A DNA stretch of 64,000 nt from Desulfuromonas sp. DDH964. Lineage in GTDB: Bacteria; Desulfobacterota; Desulfuromonadia; Desulfuromonadales; DDH964. The stretch covers positions 3,772,956 to 3,836,955 of the forward strand of contig NZ_CP015080.1 of NCBI RefSeq assembly GCF_001611275.1, given 5' to 3'. Both the position numbers and the translations under genes were made by a program. Of the stretch, positions 1-7,670 are shown piece by piece (position 1 is the first letter of the stretch; the number at the start of each line of letters is the position of its first letter). The notes under the pieces were generated by a model. It did no database searches, was not told where the DNA came from, and worked only from the letters and a program-made list of their open reading frames with translations.

Positions 1-193
1 GGCCGAAGTAGCCGGCATCGCCGGCGCCGAACCGCGAGCAGGACTCTTCGAGGGCAACGGCGGCCTGGCGACGCAGACCCGGGATCGGCGCGGCGGCGGC
101 CAGGTCGGCCCAGCAATGCAAGCCCGCGGCCCAGAGCTGCTGCTCCAGGCCCGGGCTGATGCCTGGCAGATGACAGAAGGTTCGCTGCAACAT
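1..193 (-). CDS. RNase H-like (YprB-type) nuclease, N-terminal fragment
   Basis: The start of a minus-strand gene runs off the left edge. The first 64 residues begin MLQRTFCHLPGISPGLEQQL and contain a helix-hairpin-like stretch followed by LWAAGLHCWADL. This resembles the N-terminus of the predicted YprB/RNase_H_2 exonucleases, which open with an FCHLPGIG-like motif before the RNase H fold. The catalytic domain is outside the window, so the function rests on this N-terminal likeness only. A GTG lies in frame five codons upstream, and no strong Shine-Dalgarno sequence separates the two candidate starts. Confidence 0.5.
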   Translation of the reverse strand, partial: MLQRTFCHLPGISPGLEQQLWAAGLHCWADLAAAAPIPGLRRQAAVALEESCSRFGAGDAGYFG

Positions 194-361
194 GGCTGCA
201 GAGTACACTGGCGAGGGGGAGCGGGGCAATCCTTGAGAACGCTCTTTGACCTCGTTCCTTGCCAAACCGTCGCCAACCGCTAAGATATCAGGTACCGCCT
301 TTTGCCTTCGGCAGAAACCGGCCAGGCCCTGACCAACCCATCTTCCGGAAAGGAAACCCCC

Positions 362-670
362 ATGAAAAAGAGTCTCGCGCTCCTCTTCGTCCTCCTCTTT
401 GCCCTCGCCGTCACCTCCGCCTTCGCCGCCCGCACCGGTAAGGAGGTCTATACTGCCAAGTGCGCCATGTGCCACGACAGCGGCGTCGCCGGCGCCCCCA
501 AGTTCGGCGACCAGGCGGCCTGGAAGGCCCACCTCGAGAAAGGCATGGACCACATGCTCGAAAATGCCAAAAAGGGGATCGGCGCCATGCCGCCGATGGG
601 AATGTGCAACGGCTGCTCGATGGCCGAGCTGAAGGCCGCTGTCGAGTACTTGGCGGGAACCGCCAAGTAA
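362..670 (+). CDS. c5-like monohaem cytochrome c
   Basis: This is a 102-residue periplasmic electron carrier. A signal peptide (MKKSLALLFVLLF... to AFA) is followed by the haem-binding motif CAMCH, a likely axial Met in MPPMG, and a C-terminal MCNGCS pair. In cytochrome c5 this last Cys pair forms a disulfide, so the family call is c5/c555-like. The start at MKKS is chosen because AAAGGAAA lies just upstream; an upstream in-frame ATG would put 20 unlikely residues before the signal peptide. The gene stands alone and is closed by a strong hairpin. The redox partner is not evident from the neighbours. Confidence 0.85.
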   Translation: MKKSLALLFVLLFALAVTSAFAARTGKEVYTAKCAMCHDSGVAGAPKFGDQAAWKAHLEKGMDHMLENAKKGIGAMPPMGMCNGCSMAELKAAVEYLAGTAK

Positions 671-708
671 GATTCGCCCTTGCCTCCCCCGGGACGAAAA
701 CGGTATGG

Positions 709-742
709 TAAAGCCCTCCCGCGCAGCGGGAGGGCTTTATTT
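709..742 (+). terminator. Rho-independent terminator after the c5-like cytochrome
   Basis: The stem is AAAGCCCTCCCGC / GCGGGAGGGCTTT with a short loop, followed by ATTTCTT. It lies between the cytochrome stop and the next gene's Shine-Dalgarno sequence. Confidence 0.85.
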
Positions 743-759
743 CTTGCGGAGGCTCAACC

Positions 760-1641
760 ATGCCCCTCGACCCCGAACTGACCGACCAGCTGCGCCGGGT
801 CCTCGCCGCAGTGGAACAGATCCTGCCGGCGGCGCTACCGGCCCTCGACTGGCAGGCCACCTGGGCGGCGAGCTGGCGCCGTCACTCCCTGGCCGGCACC
901 CTGGAGCCGGCCGGCGAGCTCGACCCGATCCGGCTCGACGAGCTCCTCGGCATCGACAAGCAGAAGGCGATCGTCTGCGCCAACACCCGCCAGTTCCTGC
1001 AGGGGCTGCCAGCCAACAACATCCTCCTTTGGGGGAGCCGCGGCACCGGCAAATCGTCGCTGGTAAGGGCCATCCTCAACGCCTACGCTCCGCAGGGGCT
1101 GCGCATCATCCAGGTCGACAAGGATGACCTGCCAAGCCTGCCCGACATCTTTCACCAGATCCGCAGCCTCCCCTACCGTTTCCTCCTCTTCTGCGACGAC
1201 CTTTCCTTCGAACCCGGAGAGAAGAGCTACAAGATGCTGAAGAGCGCCCTCGACGGCTCGGTCTACGCCGCCCCCGCCAATACCCTGATCTACGTCACCA
1301 GCAACCGGCGCTACCTGCTCCCCGAGTATCCAACCGACAACCTCGGCGCAAAAATGGTCAACAACGAGGTTCATCACGGCGAAGGGGTCGAAGAGAAGAT
1401 CTCCCTCTCCGACCGCTTCGGCCTCTGGGTCGCCTTCCACGCCTTTTCCCAGGACCACTACCTTACCGTGGTCGCCCAGTGCATCGAACAGCTGGCGGCA
1501 CGGCACAACACTTCCATTTCCTGGAATGCCGAACTGGAGCGCGCCGCTATCGCCTGGTCCCACGAGAAGACCAAGCGCTGCGGGCGAACCGCGTTGCAGT
1601 TCGCCCGCTACTGGGTCGGCCGTCACCTGCTTGCCGATTAG
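760..1641 (+). CDS. DUF815-family AAA+ ATPase
   Basis: This is a 293-residue P-loop ATPase. Residues around 100-110 carry the Walker A motif GSRGTGKSS, followed by a Walker B-like FCDDLSFE and a sensor-1-like YVTSNRRYL. The arrangement and length match DUF815 (YbbC-like) predicted ATPases, whose cellular role is not established. GCGGAGG lies seven bases before the ATG. The stop overlaps the convergent pirin gene by four bases, so the two share a 3' end with no room for a conventional terminator. No neighbour suggests a substrate. Confidence 0.85.
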   Translation: MPLDPELTDQLRRVLAAVEQILPAALPALDWQATWAASWRRHSLAGTLEPAGELDPIRLDELLGIDKQKAIVCANTRQFLQGLPANNILLWGSRGTGKSSLVRAILNAYAPQGLRIIQVDKDDLPSLPDIFHQIRSLPYRFLLFCDDLSFEPGEKSYKMLKSALDGSVYAAPANTLIYVTSNRRYLLPEYPTDNLGAKMVNNEVHHGEGVEEKISLSDRFGLWVAFHAFSQDHYLTVVAQCIEQLAARHNTSISWNAELERAAIAWSHEKTKRCGRTALQFARYWVGRHLLAD

Positions 1642-2333
1642 CTCAGATCGAAGAGAAGCAGTTCGGCGTCGTTCTCGGCTGCCAGCCGCAGCTGCGACTC
1701 GTTACTGAGTGCCGCGCCATCCCCTTCGTTCAGCTTCGTCCCGTTGACTTCACCCCTCCCCAAGATCACCTGTACCCAGGCGTGCCGCCCGCTCTTCAGT
1801 GCATAGTCCAGAGTCGTCCCGGCGTCAAGCCGACCGAGGAAAACTGAAGCATCCTGGTGGAGGCGGGCCGCGCCGTTGCTGCCCTCAGGGTTGAGAAGGG
1901 GCGTCAGGGCGTTTTGCGCCGCGCCGGAAAAATCCTTCATGACATAGCCGGGCTCGAGCCCTTCGCGGTCAGGCAGGATCCAGATCTGCAGCAGGTGGAC
2001 CTCCTCGCTGTTCGAGGGGTTGACCTCGCTGTGGCGCACCCCGGTGCCGGCGGTGATCTTCTGCAGCTGATAGGGGCCGATCACTTCGCGGTTGCCGAGG
2101 TTGTCGCGGTGCTCCAGCGCCCCGCTCAGGACCAGAGTGAATATTTCCATGTCCTGGTGCGGGTGCAGTCCAAAGCCGCGTCCCGCTGCCACCCGGTCCT
2201 GGTTGATGACCCGCAGGGCGCGAAAGCCCATGTGCTCGGGGTCATGGTAGTTATGAAAGGAGAAGGAATATTTCGTATCCAGCCAGCTCTCCTGGTGACT
2301 GCCACGCTCGTTCGACTTACGGATGGTGATCAT
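1638..2333 (-). CDS. Pirin-family bicupin protein (YhaK-like)
   Basis: This is a 231-residue cytoplasmic bicupin. The N-terminal cupin carries the pirin metal-site pattern HPHQDMEIFTLVLSG and, further on, GTGVRHSEVN, matching the His/His/His/Glu iron site of pirins. Bacterial pirins of this size include YhaK and the quercetinase YhhW. Substrate specificity cannot be read from the sequence. GGGAGAG precedes the ATG. A perfect 14-bp palindrome lies 32 bases upstream of the start and the MarR-type gene lies directly upstream on the same strand, so repression by that regulator with induction by a small molecule is the likely control. Confidence 0.85.
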   Translation of the reverse strand: MITIRKSNERGSHQESWLDTKYSFSFHNYHDPEHMGFRALRVINQDRVAAGRGFGLHPHQDMEIFTLVLSGALEHRDNLGNREVIGPYQLQKITAGTGVRHSEVNPSNSEEVHLLQIWILPDREGLEPGYVMKDFSGAAQNALTPLLNPEGSNGAARLHQDASVFLGRLDAGTTLDYALKSGRHAWVQVILGRGEVNGTKLNEGDGAALSNESQLRLAAENDAELLLFDLS

Positions 2334-2360
2334 GGTTGCTCTCCCTTTCCTTGGGCTTGG

Positions 2361-2382
2361 ATTGTTTCGATATCGAAATAAT
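2361..2382 (-). promoter_or_regulatory. Palindromic MarR-type operator upstream of the pirin gene
   Basis: TTTCGATATCGAAA (2365-2378) is a perfect 14-bp palindrome. The dyad extends to ATT...AAT with one mismatch. It lies between the marR-like stop and the pirin start. A related copy lies upstream of the regulator gene at 2850-2883, as expected for an autoregulated MarR protein. Binding by this protein is inferred. Confidence 0.65.
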
Positions 2383-2395
2383 CCCGTAAAAAAAT

Positions 2396-2836
2396 TTACG
2401 CCCTGCGCCCCAGTTTCTTCAACAGGCGCCCGAGTTCGTCCTGTTCTTTGGCGGTGAGGACCGAGAACTCCGCATCGACCACTTCAGCGTGGCGCGGGAA
2501 GAGATCTTCGATCAGGCTCCTCCCGGCGTCGGTCAGCTCGACCTTGACCTTGCGCCGGTCGCTGCCGCTGCGATCCCGGTTCACCAGTTTCCTGGCCTCC
2601 AGCGCATCGACGACCGCGGTGAGGTTGGCGTTGCTCTTGAGCACCTTCTGGCTCAGCTCCCCCTGGCAGAGCGACCCGAGATGACGGAGCGCTTCCAGCA
2701 CGGCAAACTGGCTGTGGGTCAGACCGGCGTGGTGCAGGTGGCGGTGGATATGGGCCGTCGTCGTGTTGGTCGCCCGCATCAGCTTGACGTAGACTGCCAG
2801 GGCCTGTTTTTGCGATTCTTTTAGCCTGGACATCAT
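2396..2836 (-). CDS. MarR-family transcriptional regulator
   Basis: This is a winged-helix regulator of about 146 residues. The core contains a helix-turn-helix region (LTHSQFAVLEALRHLG ... GELSQKVLKSNANLTAVV) and the wing RDRSGSDRRKVKVELTDAG, both typical of MarR. The start at MMSRLKES is preferred because GGGA lies seven bases upstream. A longer reading from 2896 would run through the AT-rich operator region. The palindrome copies in front of this gene and of the pirin gene suggest autoregulation plus control of the pirin gene. The effector is unknown. Confidence 0.85.
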   Translation of the reverse strand: MMSRLKESQKQALAVYVKLMRATNTTTAHIHRHLHHAGLTHSQFAVLEALRHLGSLCQGELSQKVLKSNANLTAVVDALEARKLVNRDRSGSDRRKVKVELTDAGRSLIEDLFPRHAEVVDAEFSVLTAKEQDELGRLLKKLGRRA

Positions 2837-2849
2837 GGTGCGTCCCATC

Positions 2850-2883
2850 ATTGTTTCGATTTTAAATATTTCGATATCAAAGT
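2850..2883 (-). promoter_or_regulatory. Second operator copy in front of the MarR gene
   Basis: The stretch contains ATTGTTTCGAT and then TTTCGATATCAAAG, two versions of the half-site seen in the perfect palindrome at 2365-2378. It overlaps the region where the regulator's promoter should lie. Confidence 0.55.
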
Positions 2884-2970
2884 ACCATAACGGCAAAAAC
2901 AGGTCAACTCCTTCCTAGTCAAGCCAGCTTAAACCCTGCTTATGGCGGCGACGCATCGCAAGGACACAGC

Positions 2971-2999
2971 TTGACAAGGACAGGGCAAAAGGTTAAACA
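2971..2999 (+). promoter_or_regulatory. Possible sigma-70 promoter of the DUF481 gene
   Basis: TTGACA (2971-2976), a 17-base spacer and TAAACA (2994-2999) lie 45 bases before the DUF481 start. The -35 is perfect and the -10 is weak. Confidence 0.4.
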
Positions 3000-3044
3000 G
3001 GACCCCGTTTTATTAATAATCTTCAACCCTGGCAGGAGGACTCC

Positions 3045-3774
3045 ATGAACCAACTACCCCGTTTTCTCTGCTCCCTTCTCTTTGTCTGTCTCGCCGCACC
3101 GGTTTGGGCCGGCGATGCACCCGGCACCTGGAAGGATCAGGCAGAACTGGCCTACGTTGATACCAGCGGCAACACAGAAGTCACCACCCTGTCAGCCAAA
3201 AACCGGGTATCCTACCAATTCACTGACCAGATCGCGGGTCTGTGGCGGGTGGAAATTCTCAATGGCAAGAGTGATGGCGAGCGCAATGCCGAATCGTATT
3301 TTACTGAACTCCGGGGCGATTACGCCTACACCGAACGGCTTTACTACTACGCCAATGCCAGTTGGCTTAAAGACAGCTTTGCCGACATCGACTCACGAAC
3401 TGTCGTCGGTGCCGGTTGTGGCTACAAATTCCTGACCGGCGCCAAGCACTTCCTGGTCGGCGAATCGGGCCTGACCTACACCACCGAGAAGTTCACAAAC
3501 AGTTCCGACGATCAATACGTGGGGGGGGCGCCTGTTCGGTCAGTACGAATACCATTTCAACGACCGCACCAAGTTCACTCAATCCGCAGAGGCCCTTCTC
3601 GACCTGGAACAGATGAGCAATTACCTGCTCAACTCCGAAACGGCCTTCACCGCCGCGCTCAACAGCGTGTTTTCCATCAAAACCAGCTATGTCATCAAGT
3701 ACGACAATGAAACGACGGGAGGCACCAAACATACGGATACCATCCTGGCGGCTTCTCTGGTCGCCAATTTTTAA
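3045..3774 (+). pseudogene. DUF481 outer-membrane protein, frameshifted at a G8 tract
   Basis: The gene starts with a signal peptide (MNQLPRFLCSLLFV... to VWA) and continues with alternating beta-strand sequence typical of DUF481 (YdiY-like) outer-membrane beta-barrels, including LAYVDTSGNTEVTTLSAKN. After codon 161 the frame runs into unrelated residues and stops at 3710. Removing one G from the eight at 3521-3528 restores RLFGQYEYHFNDRTKF and a natural ending LAASLVANF at 3774, giving 242 residues. The extra G may be a real phase-variable slip, a disabling mutation or a sequence error. GGCAGGAGGA precedes the start, and a strong terminator follows the restored stop, not the premature one. 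Confidence 0.8.
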
Positions 3775-3791
3775 TCCGTATCGGCCCAGGG

Positions 3792-3834
3792 AAAAGGGAC
3801 GCGCTCCTCATCACAGGCAGCGCGTCCCTTTTTT
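3792..3834 (+). terminator. Rho-independent terminator after the DUF481 gene
   Basis: The arms AAAAGGGACGCGCT and AGCGCGTCCCTTTT form a 14-bp stem followed by more T residues. The structure is nearly symmetrical and could also serve the minus strand. Confidence 0.85.
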
Positions 3835-3948
3835 GAACCTGGCCTCCTCTGGCGGGGCGAGGGCATGCAGGTCGATTTCGACCACCTCAGGTTACAACCA
3901 TCCGGGAACAAATTCCTTCCAGTCCTCTTGCTCACGGAACCTTGCCGC

Positions 3949-5541
3949 CTAGAAAAACCGCAGCGCCAGCACGTTGACCAGGCCGATCATCCCCCCGAGC
4001 AGCGCCCCGAAGAGGTTGATGTACTTGAACTGCTCCTCCATAATGCCGAGCAGCAGCCCCTCGACCTTGAGGATGTCGAGGGAGTTGACCTTCTCCTCGA
4101 CCATGCGGGCGACGTTGAGGGTTTCGACCAGCGGCGGGACCTCCTTCTTGAGGATCTCGCCGATCTGCCGGCAGAGGCCGACCTCCAGTTCCTCGCGCAC
4201 ATCCGCCGGTACCCGCGCCGAGAGCTTGCCGAGGGGATGGCGAAAAAGCCACTCCTCGCTCTTTTCGGCCAGCAGCCGGGCGAGCGCCTCGCGGGCGGCC
4301 GGGGCGCGCAGCGCTTCGAGCAACCGTTCGGCGATCAGCTCTCGCAACGCCTCGACCCGGCCGTCGGGGAGAGCGCGACCAAGCAGGCTGCCAAAGGAAC
4401 GGTCCTTGACCTGTTCGATCCCTTTTTCCAGCAGCGCCAGGGCGCTCTCGCTGGCGCGACGGCTCTGTACCAGGGCGACGGCGCGGTTACGGAGGAAGCG
4501 CCGCACCCCGGCGACCTTCTCGTAGGAGACCTTTTCCAGGTAGCTGGCCAGGGGCCGGTCGAGGAGACCATCGACCCGCTCGCGCAGCAGCGCCGCCACC
4601 TGGGCCTGGGTGCGCTCCTCGCGCAGCCAGCGGGCGATCTCCTCCCCCGCCTTGTCGAGAAACTCGGGGAGGCGATCATAGATCTTGTCGAGGTTGATGA
4701 AGCCGGCGAGGAGCCCGGAGAGGCCGCCGAGGGAGTCGAGGAATCCCTCGATCGCCTCCTTCCCCTTCACCACCAGCCGCTCGCGGAAGAGCGGATCGTA
4801 GAGGAGTCCGCCGAACTTCTCCAGCAGCGGCGGGACTTCCTTCTCCAGCTGCCCGAGCAGGAGCTCGACGAGATCGCCGGGGAGGAGCTCGCGCAGCGTC
4901 TTTTCCGAGGCGAACCACTCCTCGCTCTTGGCATCGACGAAGGCGGCGACGCCGCGGCTGACCTGCTCGGAGCCGAGGAACTCGCCGATCTTGCCGTCAA
5001 GATGGCGGCGCAGGCCGGCAGAACGTTCCGGGGTGAGGAAGCTCTCGAGGTCGCGGGCGAGGAGTTCGTCCCCCTTGCGTTGCAGATAGCCGCGCAGGGC
5101 GGTTTCGAATTCGGCGCTCTCGAGGTAGGCGAAGATCGCCTTCACCGCCTTCCAGCGCAGCAACTCGACCAGCTCGCGGAAGCGGCCGCGGAATTCGGCC
5201 GGGATCAGCTCCACCGCCGGGCCGAGGTCGCGATCGAGAAAACTGCCGAGCTTGTCGGCGACCGCCCCCTTGAGCTCGCGGCGGAACGTCTCCTTTTCCA
5301 GGGTGCGGCCGACATCGTCGGCGGTCAGCAGATGGCTGCCAACCATCTCGCCCATCTTCTGCGCCAGCTCGCCGCGTTTGGCGGGGATGATGCCGGGAGT
5401 GAGCGGCACGCGCAGCCCAAACAGGTGCCAGGGGCGCAGCGGCCGGAAGAGCATGCGAATGGCAATATAGTTGGTCACATAGCCGATGAAGGCGCCGATC
5501 AGGGGCGGCAGCAGGATCGGCAGCAACTGCTGGTAGGTCAA
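3949..5541 (-). CDS. DUF445-family membrane protein
   Basis: This is a protein of about 530 residues anchored at both ends. An N-terminal hydrophobic segment (LLPILLPPLIGAFIGYVTN) precedes the DUF445 signature NYIAIRMLFRPLRPWHLFG and PGIIPAKRGELA. A long helical, charged middle region follows, and a C-terminal hydrophobic hairpin ends in GLVNVLALRFF. The TTG start at 5541 is preferred because AGAGGAG lies eight bases upstream; an ATG at 5604 would add a non-conserved leader. The family's role (YheB-like) is unknown. The gene is divergent from the GNAT/M20 operon. Confidence 0.8.
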   Translation of the reverse strand: MTYQQLLPILLPPLIGAFIGYVTNYIAIRMLFRPLRPWHLFGLRVPLTPGIIPAKRGELAQKMGEMVGSHLLTADDVGRTLEKETFRRELKGAVADKLGSFLDRDLGPAVELIPAEFRGRFRELVELLRWKAVKAIFAYLESAEFETALRGYLQRKGDELLARDLESFLTPERSAGLRRHLDGKIGEFLGSEQVSRGVAAFVDAKSEEWFASEKTLRELLPGDLVELLLGQLEKEVPPLLEKFGGLLYDPLFRERLVVKGKEAIEGFLDSLGGLSGLLAGFINLDKIYDRLPEFLDKAGEEIARWLREERTQAQVAALLRERVDGLLDRPLASYLEKVSYEKVAGVRRFLRNRAVALVQSRRASESALALLEKGIEQVKDRSFGSLLGRALPDGRVEALRELIAERLLEALRAPAAREALARLLAEKSEEWLFRHPLGKLSARVPADVREELEVGLCRQIGEILKKEVPPLVETLNVARMVEEKVNSLDILKVEGLLLGIMEEQFKYINLFGALLGGMIGLVNVLALRFF

Positions 5542-5687
5542 AGGGATGACTCCTCTGTAAAAAATTTTGGTAGCGGCGGCCGGGGCTTCCCAATATAACG
5601 TCATTCCGACGCCCGGACAAGCTCGGCAAGGGGCTCCTATCTGATATAGTTTAGCTTGACGTCAACGCTTGCCCAACGAGGAGAACC

Positions 5688-6209
5688 ATGACGAACGACG
5701 GCCCAGGCGAAGCTGACCGCCTGGTCATCCGCGAGATGACCATCGACGACCTCTCCGAAGTCTTCCATATCGGCGAGGCGGTCTTCACTGCCGAATTCTC
5801 CCAGAGTCTCTACCGCACCTGGGACGAGTACGAGATCACCACCCTCTTCAACTCCGACAGCGAGCTCTGCCTGGTCGCCGAGCGGGACGACCGGATCGTC
5901 GGCTTCGCGCTGGGCACCACCGTCGAAAAGGCCAAGAGCGCCTGGAAGTACGGCTACCTGGTCTGGCTCGGGGTGCGGCGCGAGGGGCAGCAGGGGAAGG
6001 TCGGCCAGAACCTCTTCATCGAGCTCAAGCGGCGCATGCGCGAACAGGGGGTGCGGATGATCCTCATCGACACCGATGCCGACAACGAAGGGGCGATCCG
6101 CTTCTTTCGCAAGATGGGGTTCGGCAACGACCAGGAGCACGTCTACATGACCCTTAACCTGAGCCGCAAACGGCGCCGTACGACCAAGGCCAAGGAGAAA
6201 AAATCTTGA
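5688..6209 (+). CDS. GNAT-family N-acetyltransferase
   Basis: This 173-residue acetyl-CoA-dependent acetyltransferase has the GNAT fold pattern: CLVAERDDRIVGFALG (strands beta2-3), WLGVRREGQQGKVG (motif A, acetyl-CoA pyrophosphate loop), then DTDADNEGAIRFFRKMGF (motif B). This resembles RimI-type enzymes. The C-terminal tail is unusually basic (RKRRRTTKAKEKK). GAGGAGAACC precedes the start. Its stop overlaps the TTG start of the M20 hydrolase (TTGA), so the two are translationally coupled; an acetylation/deacetylation pair on one substrate is an inference from that arrangement. Confidence 0.85.
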   Translation: MTNDGPGEADRLVIREMTIDDLSEVFHIGEAVFTAEFSQSLYRTWDEYEITTLFNSDSELCLVAERDDRIVGFALGTTVEKAKSAWKYGYLVWLGVRREGQQGKVGQNLFIELKRRMREQGVRMILIDTDADNEGAIRFFRKMGFGNDQEHVYMTLNLSRKRRRTTKAKEKKS

Positions 6210-7342
6210 ACGATTGCCAGGACCGGGTCTGGGCCGCCATCGATGCGACCCGCCTGCACCAGACCCTGATTGAAGCCCTCGACATCTATTCTCCTTCGGG
6301 GAAGGAGGAGGATATCCAGCTCTTCTTCGAGGAACGCCTGCTCGCGACCGGCTGCCGGCTGATCCGCCAGACGGTCGAGGAGGAGCGCTTCAACCTGCTG
6401 GCGACCATGGGCGACGGACCGCCACAGCTGCTGCTGGTCGGCCACGTCGACACCGTGCCGGCCTGGGACTGGGAGGAGTTCGGGGCGGTGGCGGAGGAAG
6501 GGATCATCCGCGGCCTCGGCAGCGCCGACATGAAGGGGGGGTGCGTGGCGATGGTCGAGGCCTGGCTGGCGCTGGCGACCCTCCCCGAAAAAGAGCGGCC
6601 GCCGGTCGGCCTGCTGCTGGTGGTCGGCGAGGAGGAGAACGGCGACGGCAGCAGCCATTTTCTCGGCGGGGAATGTCCTCCCTGGGTTGTGATCGGCGAG
6701 CCGACCGGCCTCACCGCCTGCCTGGCCCACTACGGCTACCTCGAGGCGGGCTTCGTTACCAGCGGCCGGCGCATCCACTCATCACTGCCGGAACTGGGGC
6801 ACAACGCCGTCGAATCGATGCTGCGGGTCCTGCTCCACCTCGCCCGCGACCCTCTCTTCGACCGCACCGAATCAGGGGTGGTCTACTCGATCCGCGAGTT
6901 GAGTTCGTCTCGGGCCGGCTTCGTCGTCCCCGACCGCTGCGAAGCCTGGATCGACCTCCACCTGCCGCCGGCGATGGACCCGGAAGCGGTCGCGGCGACG
7001 ATCCGTCGCCAGGCCGATAGTGCCCGCGAACTGGTCCCCGGACTCGACCTTGAGGTTGCTTTCGACTTCGCCTCACGCGGCTACGACCTCGGGCCGCAGC
7101 CGCAGCTGTGGGACGCGCTCGCCAGCATCTACCCGGGGCTCGGTCTGACCCTGCGCCGCGACGCCTTCCGTTCCCATTCGGACGGCAACCTCTTCTTTGC
7201 GGCCGGCGTCAAACCGCTGATCCTCGGCCCCGGTGCACTGGAGACCGCCCACACCCCCGACGAACAGACCAGTTTCGCCGATGTCGTCGCGGCGGCAAAA
7301 ATTTACGCCGCCCTGGCGCTCGCCGTCAAGGGAGCAGGCTGA
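6206..7342 (+). CDS. M20-family metallo-deacylase/peptidase (ArgE/DapE-like)
   Basis: This is a 378-residue di-zinc hydrolase. Its motifs are GHVDTVP (first metal His and Asp), LGSADMKGG (bridging Asp), GEEENGDG (catalytic Glu pair), GEPT and the late metal His in ETAHTPDE. Family members remove acyl groups from amino acids (ArgE, LysK, DapE); the substrate cannot be assigned. The TTG start follows AAGGAG and overlaps the acetyltransferase stop. No arginine or lysine pathway genes are adjacent, so a dedicated role linked to the acetyltransferase is as likely as biosynthesis. Confidence 0.85.
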   Translation: MNDCQDRVWAAIDATRLHQTLIEALDIYSPSGKEEDIQLFFEERLLATGCRLIRQTVEEERFNLLATMGDGPPQLLLVGHVDTVPAWDWEEFGAVAEEGIIRGLGSADMKGGCVAMVEAWLALATLPEKERPPVGLLLVVGEEENGDGSSHFLGGECPPWVVIGEPTGLTACLAHYGYLEAGFVTSGRRIHSSLPELGHNAVESMLRVLLHLARDPLFDRTESGVVYSIRELSSSRAGFVVPDRCEAWIDLHLPPAMDPEAVAATIRRQADSARELVPGLDLEVAFDFASRGYDLGPQPQLWDALASIYPGLGLTLRRDAFRSHSDGNLFFAAGVKPLILGPGALETAHTPDEQTSFADVVAAAKIYAALALAVKGAG

Positions 7343-7604
7343 AGAACGGACTCCGTCTTGGATTTTTTCGATAGGGCATCCCCTGAGGGGTTCCTAGCCC
7401 AGGCATAATCCGATTTTTATCAGCTTTTATTCGAACCTATCCGCGAGAAACGCTTTTGCCTTGGTTTGGCCTGGCCGGGAGAAGACCAGGGCAAGACCAG
7501 GCTCAGGCCTGGTTGCGCGCGGAGCAAATCTGATCAGGTCGGATAAACTTCGGATCAGGCAAAGCCAGGAATCTTATTCACGCAACTCCACCGTGACTGC
7601 ATAC
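7343..7604. other. Intergenic stretch without a recognised gene
   Basis: This part of the 330-base gap after the M20 gene has lower GC than its flanks. It contains a short CCCCTGAGGGG dyad near 7380 and loosely repeated CCAGG/CTGATCAGG words near 7480-7575. I see no credible coding sequence or recognisable RNA. Confidence 0.4.
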
Positions 7605-7639
7605 AATAAAGCCCCCGGTCAATCTCCGTGACTGGGGGC
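7605..7639 (-). terminator. Terminator of the sugar nucleotidyltransferase gene
   Basis: The arms GCCCCCGGTCA (7611-7621) and TGACTGGGGGC (7629-7639) form an 11-bp stem with one G-T pair. On the minus strand it is followed by TTTATT, so it closes the gene ending at 7671. Confidence 0.75.
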
Positions 7640-7670
7640 CGCCTCATCGCTCATCGCTCGTTATTGCCCG

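Noticed and set aside
3865..5598. A 577-codon plus-strand frame antisense to the DUF445 gene
   Set aside because: Low-complexity Leu/Glu/Gln composition typical of antisense GC-rich DNA; the minus strand has the DUF445 signature.
7440..7580. CCAGG/CTGATCAGG word repeats as a possible regulatory RNA
   Set aside because: The words are short and irregular, and no consistent fold could be drawn by eye.
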